Positions 7,122-16,053 of a stretch of 64,000 nt of DNA are shown here, one piece after another. Each line of letters starts with the position of its first letter. Position 1 is the stretch's first letter. The position numbers and the translations under genes are program-made. Source of the DNA: Cohnella nanjingensis (GTDB lineage Bacteria > Bacillota > Bacilli > Paenibacillales > Paenibacillaceae); contig NZ_JACJVP010000030.1 in assembly GCF_014212125.1 (NCBI RefSeq), forward strand, positions 1 through 64,000, written 5' to 3'. The notes beneath the pieces are model-generated. The model saw only the letters and a program-made list of their open reading frames with translations. It did not search any database and was not told the DNA's origin.

Positions 7122-7958
7122 TTAAAAGCCTGCCGCGCCGAACACTTGGTCGAAGCAAGCTTGCGAATGCCGGGCCAGCGCTTCCGGCGTTCCTGTCGGC
7201 GGCTCCTGGGTCAGGATCTCCTGCGCCACGGGACCGTCGTAGCCGATCTTGCGCAGCGCCCGCAGGAAGCCCGTCAAGTCGATGACCCCCTCGCCCGGGT
7301 ACAGCCGCGCGTTGTCCAACGCCTGCTCCACCGGCACGTCCGGCGCGTCGTTGAGATGGACGTGCACGATCTGCTCCGGTCGCAAGGCTTCGATATCCGC
7401 TGCCTTCAAGCCGTTCGTGTGCCAATGGTAAGCGTCGAGCAGCAAACCGACGTTGCCCTCGCCGATCGCGCCGATCCAGTCCAGCGTCTCCTCCATCGTC
7501 CAGATGAACGGGTTGGACCAGCGCGTCCGCAGATGATGCGGGCCGACGAATTCGAGGCCGAACCGAATGCCGTACACGCCGAGGAGCTGCGCGCAAGCGC
7601 GAAGGCGACGCGTCGCCACCGCCATGAAGTGCGCCGACGGATAGTCCGTCGAAGGCAGGATGTACGTGCAGCAGCGGGTGCACCCTAGCGCGCGTGCCGC
7701 GGCGGCGTGCTCGCCTAGAATCTTCATCCCGTCCAGGAACGTCTCCTCCGTCGTCCGCCAATCCACCGGCAGTCCGATGGAGCCGATCTCCACCCCGTTC
7801 TCGGCCAACAGCGCTCTCGCCTTCTCCGTCCCGAACTGGCCGATCAGCCAATGGGCGTTGACGTCGACCGTACGGAAGCCGTGCTTGCCGGCCAGCCGGA
7901 TCAGCTCCGCTTCGTTCTCCAGCGCGCCAAGCCCAGCTACGCTTAATCCTCTCCGCAT
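7122..7958 (-). CDS. sugar phosphate isomerase/epimerase family (TIM barrel)
   Basis: A 278-residue xylose-isomerase-like TIM barrel (AP endonuclease 2 superfamily). Recognisable strands are FRTVDVNAHWLIG, LGCTRCCTYILPS, IRFGLEFVGPHHLR (with the metal-ligand Glu), VGLLLDAYHWH (Asp/His ligands) and IVHVHLNDAPDVP (His/Asp), ending in GPVAQEILTQEP. These place four metal ligands (Glu, Asp, His, Glu) in the usual order. It probably interconverts a sugar or inositol derivative; the substrate is unknown. The start is ATG at 7958 with GGAGGAG 6 bases upstream. It stands alone on the minus strand, with its own terminator. Confidence 0.85.
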   Translation of the reverse strand: MRRGLSVAGLGALENEAELIRLAGKHGFRTVDVNAHWLIGQFGTEKARALLAENGVEIGSIGLPVDWRTTEETFLDGMKILGEHAAAARALGCTRCCTYILPSTDYPSAHFMAVATRRLRACAQLLGVYGIRFGLEFVGPHHLRTRWSNPFIWTMEETLDWIGAIGEGNVGLLLDAYHWHTNGLKAADIEALRPEQIVHVHLNDAPDVPVEQALDNARLYPGEGVIDLTGFLRALRKIGYDGPVAQEILTQEPPTGTPEALARHSQACFDQVFGAAGF

Positions 7959-8145
7959 CCGTTGCTCCTCCAATCTGATTCTGCGCTTCGATCGATAAAA
8001 ACGCTTTCTTGCCCGTCTCTATCTTATTACAGACGGCGCAAGAATACATGCTCCAATTTTCCTGCCCCGGCATGCCGTCGTTCCTACCGCTCGCCCGATA
8101 GCCGCAGCGCTCCGATCTCGACGCGCTGCGGCGCTCCTCGCAGAA

Positions 8146-11100
8146 TTAGTTCAGCCAAAACACGAGCGAACGGCGGTCCCGCTCCGCCCCGAGCCGAAGC
8201 AGCATCTCCGCCGCGTCCGTCTCCGTCACGGCCTCGCCGTCCCACAGTTCGATGCTCAGCTTGGAGAGCTTCTGCCTCCGCAGAATCGCTTGGAACGCCG
8301 CCTGGAGCAGAGCCGCCTGGCGCTCCGGAGACCCGAGCTCGCGATCGGCTTCCGGCATGCGGAAGATCCTCTTGCCGTTGTTCTCGACCCAATACGCCCA
8401 GCGATCGCCGTCCAGCAGCAGGAAGTTGCCCGGCTTGCGGGCGAAGGACGCGCCCGGCATTCCCGCCGGCCAATCGACCATCATGCCGAACGGATTCGCG
8501 GGATCGGCCGAGGACAGCACGGTCAGGGCGTTCGGCGCCGCCGGCAGCGGCCGGCGCACCGCGTCGCTGATCTCCCGGGTCGTGAACTGCAGCGTCGACA
8601 TGCCCCGGATGAACGTCCCGCGCGTCACGGCGCCCCATTCCTCCAGACGCTTCAAGATCGGATAGAGATCGTCCCATGCGAACGGAGACGTCCGGGCGAC
8701 GAGCTCGCGGTTCACCATCCCGTACACCTGCAGAAGGTGGTGCGCCCAGACGAGCGCAGGCGATTCCGCGCCTGCCTCCCTTCCCTCCCGGTCGTCGGGA
8801 AGCGCGGGTCCGTCCTCCGCCAGCCCTGCCGTCGCATACCACCGGCCCAAGCCCGATCCGGCCTTCGCCCGCTGCGCGCGCTTCGCGTTCCCCGCTTGCG
8901 CATGCAGACGCAGCGGCGCGAACTGGTCGTTCGAGACGCGGCCCTCCCAGACCAGCTCCAGCAGATCGGGCAGCAGCTCGGACGGCGCGGCGTCCATCTC
9001 GCGGCTGAGCCGCGTCAGGAAGCTCGCCCCTCCCTCTTCGAGCAGCCGCAGCAGCTTCGGATGCTTCGTCGGCTCCTCCGCCCGGGGATGCGCGAACGGC
9101 GCGAGCAGCGCCTTCGCTTCCGCGAGGAAGAAAGCCAGCTTCCCTTCCTTGTCCCCTTCGTCCTTGCGGCCGATCCAGAGCACCTCGCCGGACGCGCACA
9201 GCAGATCCAGATCCTCCTTGCGATAGTTCGCGACGCGCGAAGGGAAGATGATCGTCTCCCAGTGCGAGAGCGGCAGGAAAAGCCCTTGCAGACGCGCGAT
9301 CGCCTCGCGCAGCCCTTCGCTCCCCTGCACCTGCGTCCCCGGCAGCACATGCTGCAGCAGGGCGATCTGACCGCACCAGCGCGCGGGATCGACGGGCTCC
9401 GCCTTGCTCCGGGCCTGCCGAATCGACAGGCGGACGATGCGGGAGGCGATCTTGGCGCTCGTCCAGAGCCGCTCGTCCTCGCTGGCGGCATGCGGAGCCC
9501 GGACGATCGTGCCGTCTTCCAGCCAGCGTTCGACCGTCCGCTGCGCCTCGTCGAACGACAACGACGGATAGCGGTCGCAGAGCTCCGTCTCGGTGAAGGA
9601 GAGCTGATGCTCGACGTAGCGTCCCAGCACGAACGAGACGGACGCCGGCGTCTCCGGGAATGCCTCGTATACCTCGCGCTCGTCGGCCGCGATCCAGCGG
9701 AACTCGCCATCGCCCGCCGCGTCGAGCGGCAGCGCGCGGCCCTGGACGCAAAGCGCCTCCAGCCAGCCCAGCGCCTCGTCGCCGGCCAGCTTCCCGAGCT
9801 CGCGCGCGGTCAGATCGCCGCGCTGCTTGAGCAGGGCGGCGAGTTCGTCCGGGTTCGCCGGACGTCGGGCCGGTTCTTCGAGGCGGCGGCTCTCCTCGGC
9901 CACGACCTCCTCGCTGATCGCTTCGCTCATCGCCTCCGCGCCGAACAGCTGGGCGGTCAGCTCCTTGCTCACGTTCATCAGCTGGAGGCGCGTCGTCTCG
10001 TCCAGTCCGTCCCCCTCGTACAGCCGCATATTCGCGTAGTCCGCCACGAACTGCGAAGCGAACGGCGAAGGATACGGCGTCTCCCGGACGACGAGCGCGA
10101 CTTGTCCCGCCGCGATCTCTTCCAGCAGACGCTTCAGCGGCGCGTAGCCCAAGTAATCGTGCAGACACTCCGACATCGCTTCGCGCAGATAAGGGAACTG
10201 CTCCGCATAGGGCAGCGCGCTCCGGAGCAGCGCTTCGCTTCGCAGCCGCTTCTGCCACATCGGGGTGCGGGTAAAGCTCCGGGAGAGCAGCAGCGACGTC
10301 TCCGCGATCTTCCGGAAAGCGATCGCGAGCAGCGGCGAACCGGTGACGGCTTCGGTGAGCAGCCGCTCCAGATTCGCGGGCGTCACCTGGTACAATACTT
10401 GGAGCCAGGAAGCGTCCCATTCGGGCAGCACGAATTCGATGCCGTTGTCCTTGGCATTCCCGTACAGCCGATAGGGCAGGAGCTGCTCGAATTGCCGCTC
10501 GATCGCGAGCTGCCAAGCCAGGTTGACCGCCCGGCCGCCGGCATGGTGCACGACGACGTGCGTTTGGTTCATCACGTCGCGGTAATGCTCGATGACGATC
10601 TGCCGGTCCGTCGGCAGACCGACGGCGCGATGCTGCGCGCGGATGAACGAAGTCAGCTCCCCGGCGGAACGCGGATCCATCCCGTACATCTCGTCCAGCC
10701 AGGCGCAGAGCGCGTCGTCCGACTCCCGCTCCGCCCGCGCCGACGCTTCGGGATCCCCTTCCTCCTCCCGCTCCTCCAACCGTAGCCGGTCCGCTGCTTC
10801 CCGGAGGAACGCGCCGACGCGCATGCCGAGCTCGTAGGATCTTCCTCCGGCTTCGTTGCGCCAGAACGGCACCTCGCTGAACCGGTTGCCCGCTTCGGAC
10901 ACGTACACCCGGTCGTTGCGGATATCCCGGATCATCCAGGAGCTCGTCCCGAGCAGGAACACGTCGCCGACACGGCTCTCCTGGATGAACTCTTCGTCGA
11001 CCTCGCCGAGGTTCGCCCGGCTATCCAGATGATGGACCGGATATCCGCCGCTCTGCGGGATCGTGCCGGCGCCCGTCACCGCCGCCATCCGGCTGTTGCT

Positions 11101-12573
11101 CCGCCCGCGAAGCGTATCCGTCTCGCGGTCCCAGTCGAGCAGCGGCTTCGCGAACGGATAGAAGCCGGCCAGCACCTGCAGCATGCGCTTGAGCCGCTCC
11201 AGCGGGTAGCGCTGGTAGCTGTCGCTTCGCCGGATGAGCCGGTACAGTTCGCCGAGCGGCCAGTCGTCCATCGCCGCCATCGCGACCGCCTGCTGGGAGA
11301 GGACGTCCATCGGGCCTTCGGGGATGCGGATCTCTTCGATCTCGCGCAGCGAGATCTGGCGGCTCAGCACCGCGATCTCGGGGAGCAGCGCCTTCTGCCG
11401 GGCGATGACGACGCCCCGGCTGTCCTCGCCGACGGCGTGTCCCGCCCGGCCGATCCGTTGAATGCCGCGGGCGGCTTCCTGCGGGGAGTCGATCTGAATG
11501 ACCAGGTCGATATGCCCGATATCGATGCCGAGCTCCAGCGAGGAGGTCGCCACGATGCAGCGCAGGCTGCCGTCCTTCAGCATCCGCTCGACCTCGAGCC
11601 GCCGTTCGCGGGAGACGCTCCCGTGGTGCGCGCGCGCCATCTCGTAGCCGACATGGTCGTTGAGGCGCAGACACAACCGCTCGCACAGCCGTCTGCTGTT
11701 CGCGAACAGCAGCACGGACCGGCAATCCGTCACCGCGGCCATGATGCGGTCGAGCAGCGGCTTCCAGACCGCTTCCCGGTCCGCGGCCGGCATGTTCGGA
11801 TCCGGCATCGTTACCGCTACGCGCATTCGCTTCCGGATCGCGCTCTCGACGATCGTCACCGGACGCGGACGCATGTCCGCGCCTTCGGCCGGATCGCCGT
11901 CCCGCGCTTCCATCCATCCGCCGAGGAAGCGCGCGACCCGTTCCAGCGGCTTCTGCGTCGCCGAGACGCCGATCCGCTGCGGCGGGGACGGCGCGCGATG
12001 GGTCAGCCGCTCCAGCGAGAGCGACAGATGCGCCCCCCGCTTGTCGGCCGCCAGATCGTGAATCTCGTCGACGATGACCGTCTCTGTCGTCGCCAACATG
12101 TCGCGGCCTTTGTCCGACGTCAAGAGCAGGTAGAGCGATTCCGGCGTCGTGACGAGCATCTCGGGCGGACGGCGCAGCATCGCAGCCCGCTTGGCGGGCG
12201 GCGTATCGCCGGTGCGAACCTCGCAGCGGATATCCGGCGGGTCCGTCCCGAGCTCCGCCGCCAGCGCCTTCAGCTCGTCCACGAACCGTACCGCGTGATG
12301 GGAGATATCGTTGTTCAGCGCTTTGAGCGGCGTGATGTAGACGATCCGCACGCCGGGCGCCCGCGGAGCGCCGGACGCGCTAGCGAGCCGGTTCAGGCAG
12401 GGCAGCAGCGCGGCGAGCGTCTTGCCCGAACCCGTCGGCGCGGCGATGAGCGTATGCGCGCCGCTCCCGATCGCCTGCCAGGCTTCCTTCTGTACATCGG
12501 TCGGCTCGCCGAACGAACGGTCGAACCATTCGCGGATCAGCGGGTGAAACGGGACCTTCCGGGCTTCGCTCAT
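8146..12573 (-). CDS. lhr: Lhr family ATP-dependent helicase
   Basis: A 1475-residue superfamily 2 helicase of the Lhr (large helicase-related) type, close to the length of the bacterial long form (~1500). Motif I is APTGSGKT at residues 45-52, motif II VDEIHDL, motif III VSATQKP, and motif VI QRIGRAGHA. After the RecA domains come the winged helix and the Lhr-specific beta-barrel, then the long C-terminal extension of bacterial Lhr. Lhr is a 3'-5' ATP-driven translocase on single-stranded DNA that unwinds RNA:DNA hybrids and is linked to DNA repair. The start has AGAAGGG 6 bases upstream. It is 31 bases downstream of the VanZ-RDD gene and probably shares its transcript. Very long antisense frames over it are GC artefacts. 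Confidence 0.93.
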   Translation of the reverse strand: MSEARKVPFHPLIREWFDRSFGEPTDVQKEAWQAIGSGAHTLIAAPTGSGKTLAALLPCLNRLASASGAPRAPGVRIVYITPLKALNNDISHHAVRFVDELKALAAELGTDPPDIRCEVRTGDTPPAKRAAMLRRPPEMLVTTPESLYLLLTSDKGRDMLATTETVIVDEIHDLAADKRGAHLSLSLERLTHRAPSPPQRIGVSATQKPLERVARFLGGWMEARDGDPAEGADMRPRPVTIVESAIRKRMRVAVTMPDPNMPAADREAVWKPLLDRIMAAVTDCRSVLLFANSRRLCERLCLRLNDHVGYEMARAHHGSVSRERRLEVERMLKDGSLRCIVATSSLELGIDIGHIDLVIQIDSPQEAARGIQRIGRAGHAVGEDSRGVVIARQKALLPEIAVLSRQISLREIEEIRIPEGPMDVLSQQAVAMAAMDDWPLGELYRLIRRSDSYQRYPLERLKRMLQVLAGFYPFAKPLLDWDRETDTLRGRSNSRMAAVTGAGTIPQSGGYPVHHLDSRANLGEVDEEFIQESRVGDVFLLGTSSWMIRDIRNDRVYVSEAGNRFSEVPFWRNEAGGRSYELGMRVGAFLREAADRLRLEEREEEGDPEASARAERESDDALCAWLDEMYGMDPRSAGELTSFIRAQHRAVGLPTDRQIVIEHYRDVMNQTHVVVHHAGGRAVNLAWQLAIERQFEQLLPYRLYGNAKDNGIEFVLPEWDASWLQVLYQVTPANLERLLTEAVTGSPLLAIAFRKIAETSLLLSRSFTRTPMWQKRLRSEALLRSALPYAEQFPYLREAMSECLHDYLGYAPLKRLLEEIAAGQVALVVRETPYPSPFASQFVADYANMRLYEGDGLDETTRLQLMNVSKELTAQLFGAEAMSEAISEEVVAEESRRLEEPARRPANPDELAALLKQRGDLTARELGKLAGDEALGWLEALCVQGRALPLDAAGDGEFRWIAADEREVYEAFPETPASVSFVLGRYVEHQLSFTETELCDRYPSLSFDEAQRTVERWLEDGTIVRAPHAASEDERLWTSAKIASRIVRLSIRQARSKAEPVDPARWCGQIALLQHVLPGTQVQGSEGLREAIARLQGLFLPLSHWETIIFPSRVANYRKEDLDLLCASGEVLWIGRKDEGDKEGKLAFFLAEAKALLAPFAHPRAEEPTKHPKLLRLLEEGGASFLTRLSREMDAAPSELLPDLLELVWEGRVSNDQFAPLRLHAQAGNAKRAQRAKAGSGLGRWYATAGLAEDGPALPDDREGREAGAESPALVWAHHLLQVYGMVNRELVARTSPFAWDDLYPILKRLEEWGAVTRGTFIRGMSTLQFTTREISDAVRRPLPAAPNALTVLSSADPANPFGMMVDWPAGMPGASFARKPGNFLLLDGDRWAYWVENNGKRIFRMPEADRELGSPERQAALLQAAFQAILRRQKLSKLSIELWDGEAVTETDAAEMLLRLGAERDRRSLVFWLN

Positions 12574-12604
12574 GCATATCCCTTCTTTCGGATCGGATAA
12601 TGGG

Positions 12605-13717
12605 TCACTCGGCTTCCGCCGCGTCGCGTCGGTTCATGCTGATGACGTGCGCAGTGCCGCTCCTCGTTTCGTAGAACAGCTTGCGTTCCCGATTGAACAC
12701 GCATCGCAGCAGGTGTATGGCGAATACCGCATCCACGGCGAAGACGGTCATCGCCAAGAACAGCCCGAGCAGCGGGACCGACGCATGCCGCGCCGTGGCC
12801 AGCAACAGGACGTGAGGCCCGCCGACGGCCAGATAGAGCAGCCCGTAACGGATCGCGAGCGCCCGGATCGAGGGGCGTCCGCCCGCTTCCCGCAGGCGGA
12901 CGCGCAGCAGCCACTTGCCGAACGTCTGCCCGTTGGTGGCATAAGGCAGCGCGATAAAGTAGGCGGCGATCAGCCAGACGTACGCGAACGGCACGCGCAG
13001 CGCCGCGAGTACGGCAGCGGCGGGCAGCAAGAGCGCCCAATCGAAGAGGAACGCCAACCCCCGCCGCGTGTAGGTGACGCGTTTCTTGGACAAGTCCACC
13101 GACGCGTCGAGCCGGTCGATGCGCGGCAGATGCAGCGACAGCCAGGCGGCGATCAGATAGCCGAGCATGCCGCCGGCCGTATTGAGCATCAGATCGTCCA
13201 CGTCGAACAGCCGGTACGGGTAATCGAAGATACCGTAGATGCCCGTCACCTGCGTCACCTCGAAGCACAGGGAGAGGCCCAGCGACGCGAGCAGGCAGGG
13301 CAGCCAGGATCTGCGGAAGTAATAGCGCAGGAAGAGGCCGAACGGGACGGTCAGGAGCACGTTGAATACCGCCTGCAGGAACGCCCGCTCCTGCAGCAGG
13401 AGCGGATAGGTGCTCGGATGCGCGAGCCGGACGCCCGTCTCCCGCGCGATATCCGCGAGGAACTGGAACGGGATCCACTGGACGTACGATTCCGCCGCCG
13501 GCGGGGCGTTGTGAACGGAGCTCGGCAGCGGAAGCAGAATCAGATAGAACGCGTTCATCAGGTAGAGGAGAAAGAGATAGAGGAGCAGCGCGCGATATTT
13601 ATGAATGTAGCCGTGCCTATGATACTGCACCACCAGAAACGGCAGCGTGAAGACGACGGCCGCGATCGGAAACGTCGTGAACGCGTAAGAAACCGGATAG
13701 AGATAGAAGTCTAGCAT
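12605..13717 (-). CDS. VanZ-like and RDD domain membrane protein
   Basis: A 370-residue integral membrane protein. Residues ~5-200 are a VanZ-like domain with four or five helices and the typical NAFYLILLPLP and FEVTQVTGIYGIFDYPYRLFD-type segments (with DVDDLMLNTAGG following). Residues ~225-345 are an RDD domain: RRGLAFLFDWALLLPAAAVL with its Arg-Asp pair, and TNGQTFGKWLLRVRL. VanZ proteins in Bacillota are associated with lower teicoplanin binding or with membrane/glycopeptide functions, while RDD domains are of unknown transport role; the fusion's function is unknown. The ATG has a GAGGAG site 6 bases upstream. It precedes lhr on the same strand. Confidence 0.82.
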   Translation of the reverse strand: MLDFYLYPVSYAFTTFPIAAVVFTLPFLVVQYHRHGYIHKYRALLLYLFLLYLMNAFYLILLPLPSSVHNAPPAAESYVQWIPFQFLADIARETGVRLAHPSTYPLLLQERAFLQAVFNVLLTVPFGLFLRYYFRRSWLPCLLASLGLSLCFEVTQVTGIYGIFDYPYRLFDVDDLMLNTAGGMLGYLIAAWLSLHLPRIDRLDASVDLSKKRVTYTRRGLAFLFDWALLLPAAAVLAALRVPFAYVWLIAAYFIALPYATNGQTFGKWLLRVRLREAGGRPSIRALAIRYGLLYLAVGGPHVLLLATARHASVPLLGLFLAMTVFAVDAVFAIHLLRCVFNRERKLFYETRSGTAHVISMNRRDAAEAE

Positions 13718-13753
13718 AAGGGTCTCCTCTTCTCCGCTCGACCTGAGACGGCA

Positions 13754-13779
13754 GTCGCCGGATACGGACGACCGGCGAC
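13754..13779 (-). terminator. hairpin after mnmH
   Basis: GTCGCCGG / CCGGCGAC, an 8-bp perfect stem directly after the mnmH stop codon. It lacks a U-tract, so it may stabilise the 3' end or only partly terminate. Confidence 0.35.
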
Positions 13780-13780
13780 G

Positions 13781-14827
13781 CTAAGGCTGAACGGCCAGTC
13801 CGCCTCCGACAAGGCGAAGCAGCTCTTCGGCCGCTTCTTCCGCGGTATCCGCCCGGATCGCGGCGAGCGCAGTCGACTCGTACGCCTCCGATGAATGCGC
13901 ATACCTCGGATCGTAGTAGTGGATCAGCAGCAGCGCGACCGCCCGGTCGTACCGGCGCTCCTCGAGCAGCGTCTCGATCTCCGCCGCCACAGGGGTATGC
14001 AATCGGGATTTGATGAGGCGAAAAGCCTGTAGGCATGCCTCGTGATGCGCCTCCGGCCGGTAATCGTTCAGGATCGTGTTCACGCGGGCCTCGACCGGCA
14101 TCTCGATCCGGACGTGCAGGCCTTCTTCCTTTTTGCGCATCAGAAAGTCGGGCACCGTCACCTTCCCGATCCGCTTGCTCTCCGCCTCCATGAAGACATA
14201 GGGCGCCTGTTCGAATCGCGATAGCTCGTCGAAGAGCAGCGCGTCGAACGTCTTCTGATTGTGCGCGGGAAGGCCGATATGCCCGAAGGCGGAGCCGCGG
14301 TGCCCGGCCATCGCCTCCAGATCCAGCGCCGGGCAGCCGCGCGCCTGCAGGGCGCGCAGAATCGCCGTCTTGCCCGTGCCGGTGTTGCCGTGCAGGACGA
14401 TCAGCTTCGGCGCGAAGTCCATCTCCGAGAGCGCATCGACGACGCTTCTCCGATAGGCGCGATATCCCCCCGTCAGCCGGTAAGCGTGAATCCCCATCAG
14501 GGAGAGCACGGTGGCGGTCGTCTTGCTGCGCATGCCGCCCCGCCAGCAGAATACGGCCGTCTTCCCCGGCAGCGCGGCGAATTGCTTAATGAAAGCCGGC
14601 AGCTTGGCCGAAACGATCTCGAGACCGCGCGTCTTGGCCGCGTCGACGCTCGCCTGCTTGTAAAGGGTGCCGATCTCCGCCCGCTCCGCGTCGTCGAAGA
14701 GCGGAATGTTCAAGCTGCCGGGGATCGAAGCTTCCCGATACTCGGACGGCGAGCGGACGTCGACGAGGATGAGCTCCCCGCGCTTTCTTTTCTCGAACAA
14801 TACGTCAATTGCGATATCTTGAAACAT
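13781..14827 (-). CDS. mnmH: tRNA 2-selenouridine synthase
   Basis: A 348-residue MnmH (YbbB/SelU) enzyme. It replaces the sulfur of 2-thiouridine at the wobble position 34 of certain tRNAs by selenium, via a geranylated intermediate, using selenophosphate. Residues ~1-125 are the rhodanese domain with the catalytic loop FCWRGGMRS (Cys94). A P-loop GNTGTGKT follows at residues 147-154. The length and domain order fit the family. The start has AAAGGAG 5 bases upstream. It is 26 bases downstream of selD, which makes its selenium donor, so the two form an operon. Confidence 0.94.
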   Translation of the reverse strand: MFQDIAIDVLFEKRKRGELILVDVRSPSEYREASIPGSLNIPLFDDAERAEIGTLYKQASVDAAKTRGLEIVSAKLPAFIKQFAALPGKTAVFCWRGGMRSKTTATVLSLMGIHAYRLTGGYRAYRRSVVDALSEMDFAPKLIVLHGNTGTGKTAILRALQARGCPALDLEAMAGHRGSAFGHIGLPAHNQKTFDALLFDELSRFEQAPYVFMEAESKRIGKVTVPDFLMRKKEEGLHVRIEMPVEARVNTILNDYRPEAHHEACLQAFRLIKSRLHTPVAAEIETLLEERRYDRAVALLLIHYYDPRYAHSSEAYESTALAAIRADTAEEAAEELLRLVGGGLAVQP

Positions 14828-14853
14828 GCGGTCTCCTTTTCTCGCCGGGTCCG

Positions 14854-15906
14854 TCAGGCTTCGACCGTGATCCGGCCGGCGTCTTCTCCGGTCGTCTCGC
14901 CGATGGCGCGCGCGTCTACCCCGGCTTCCCGCAAGTCGCGGAGAAGCGCGTCCGCCTGGCCGGCCTCGACAGCGATAAGCAGGCCGCCCGAGGTGACCGC
15001 GTCGCAGAGGATCAAGCGGCTCGTCTCGTCCAGCGTCTCCGCGAACGCGACGTCGTCCTTCACGTGATTGTAGTTGTTCTTCGTGCCGCCGGGAACGAAG
15101 CCCCGCTCCGCCAGCTCCCGTACGCGAGGGAGGATCGGCACGTCGCGTTCGCGCAGCCGGATGCCGACGCCGCTGCCTTTGGCCATCTCGAGCGCATGGC
15201 CGATCAGGCCGAAGCCGGTCACGTCGGTGCAGGCGTGTACGTCATAGGACGCCATCGTCTCGGCCGCGCGCTTATTCAACGCGGCCATCACTTCGGTCGC
15301 CATTCGAATCTCCTCGGGCGACAGCTCGTCCTTCTTGATGGAGGTCGTCAGGATGCCGACGCCGATCGGCTTCGTCAGGATGAGCCGGTCTCCCGGCTTC
15401 GCGCCCGCGTTGGTCCGGATCTTGTCGGGATGGACGATCCCGGTCACCGCGAGGCCGAACTTCGGCTCCCGGTCGTCGATCGAGTGGCCGCCGACGAGCG
15501 TGGCGCCCGCTTCCGCGACTTTGTCCGCCGCGCCGCGCAGTATATCGGCCAGAATCCGCTTGTCGAGCGTCGCGATCGGGAAAGCGACGATATTCAAGAC
15601 CGTGAGCGGCTTGCCGCCCATCGCATAGATGTCGCTGATGGCGTTCGCGGCTGCGATCTGCCCGAACGCATACGGATCGTCGACGATCGGCGTGAAGAAG
15701 TCGACCGTCTGCACCATCGCCAGCTCGTCGGTCAACCGGTAGACGCCGGCATCGTCGCTCGTCTCGAGACCGACCAGCAGGTCGGGATTGGGCGTGCCCT
15801 TGGGCAAGCTTCGGATAACTTGGGCCAGATCCGCCGGCCCGATCTTGCATCCGCAGCCGCCCTTGCTGGACAAGGAAGTTAATTTGACAGGTTCTTCGGC
15901 ATTCAT
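14854..15906 (-). CDS. selD: selenide, water dikinase
   Basis: A 350-residue SelD, which makes selenophosphate from selenide and ATP. The active-site region is SSKGGCGCK at residues 13-21: Cys18 holds the position that is Sec in some organisms, so this is the cysteine form and no UGA read-through is needed. The ATP-binding loops VQTVDFFTPIVDDPY and AANAISDIYAMGG are complete. It is the first gene of the selD-mnmH pair. No selA, selB or tRNA-Sec is visible in the window, so the selenophosphate is most likely used for tRNA modification here. The start has GGAAGGA 9 bases upstream. Confidence 0.95.
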   Translation of the reverse strand: MNAEEPVKLTSLSSKGGCGCKIGPADLAQVIRSLPKGTPNPDLLVGLETSDDAGVYRLTDELAMVQTVDFFTPIVDDPYAFGQIAAANAISDIYAMGGKPLTVLNIVAFPIATLDKRILADILRGAADKVAEAGATLVGGHSIDDREPKFGLAVTGIVHPDKIRTNAGAKPGDRLILTKPIGVGILTTSIKKDELSPEEIRMATEVMAALNKRAAETMASYDVHACTDVTGFGLIGHALEMAKGSGVGIRLRERDVPILPRVRELAERGFVPGGTKNNYNHVKDDVAFAETLDETSRLILCDAVTSGGLLIAVEAGQADALLRDLREAGVDARAIGETTGEDAGRITVEA

Positions 15907-16053
15907 GAAGACGATTCCTTCCTCTCTATGGGTGAAGCTTCATTCTAGCATCGTACACGATCTCTCGGCGTCAAAGCAAACGCGAGGCCGGCGGACTTCC
16001 CCACGCTTTTTACGGCGCCAGTCCCGCCTATTCAGCTCCCGCGTCCGCCTTCG

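Noticed and set aside
8290..10785. 831-residue plus-strand frame antisense to lhr
   Set aside because: Lies fully over the helicase; composition is Arg/Gln/Leu-rich, typical of antisense frames in GC-rich DNA.
14854..15906. Selenocysteine codon in selD
   Set aside because: The active-site residue is encoded as Cys in a complete frame; no in-frame UGA.
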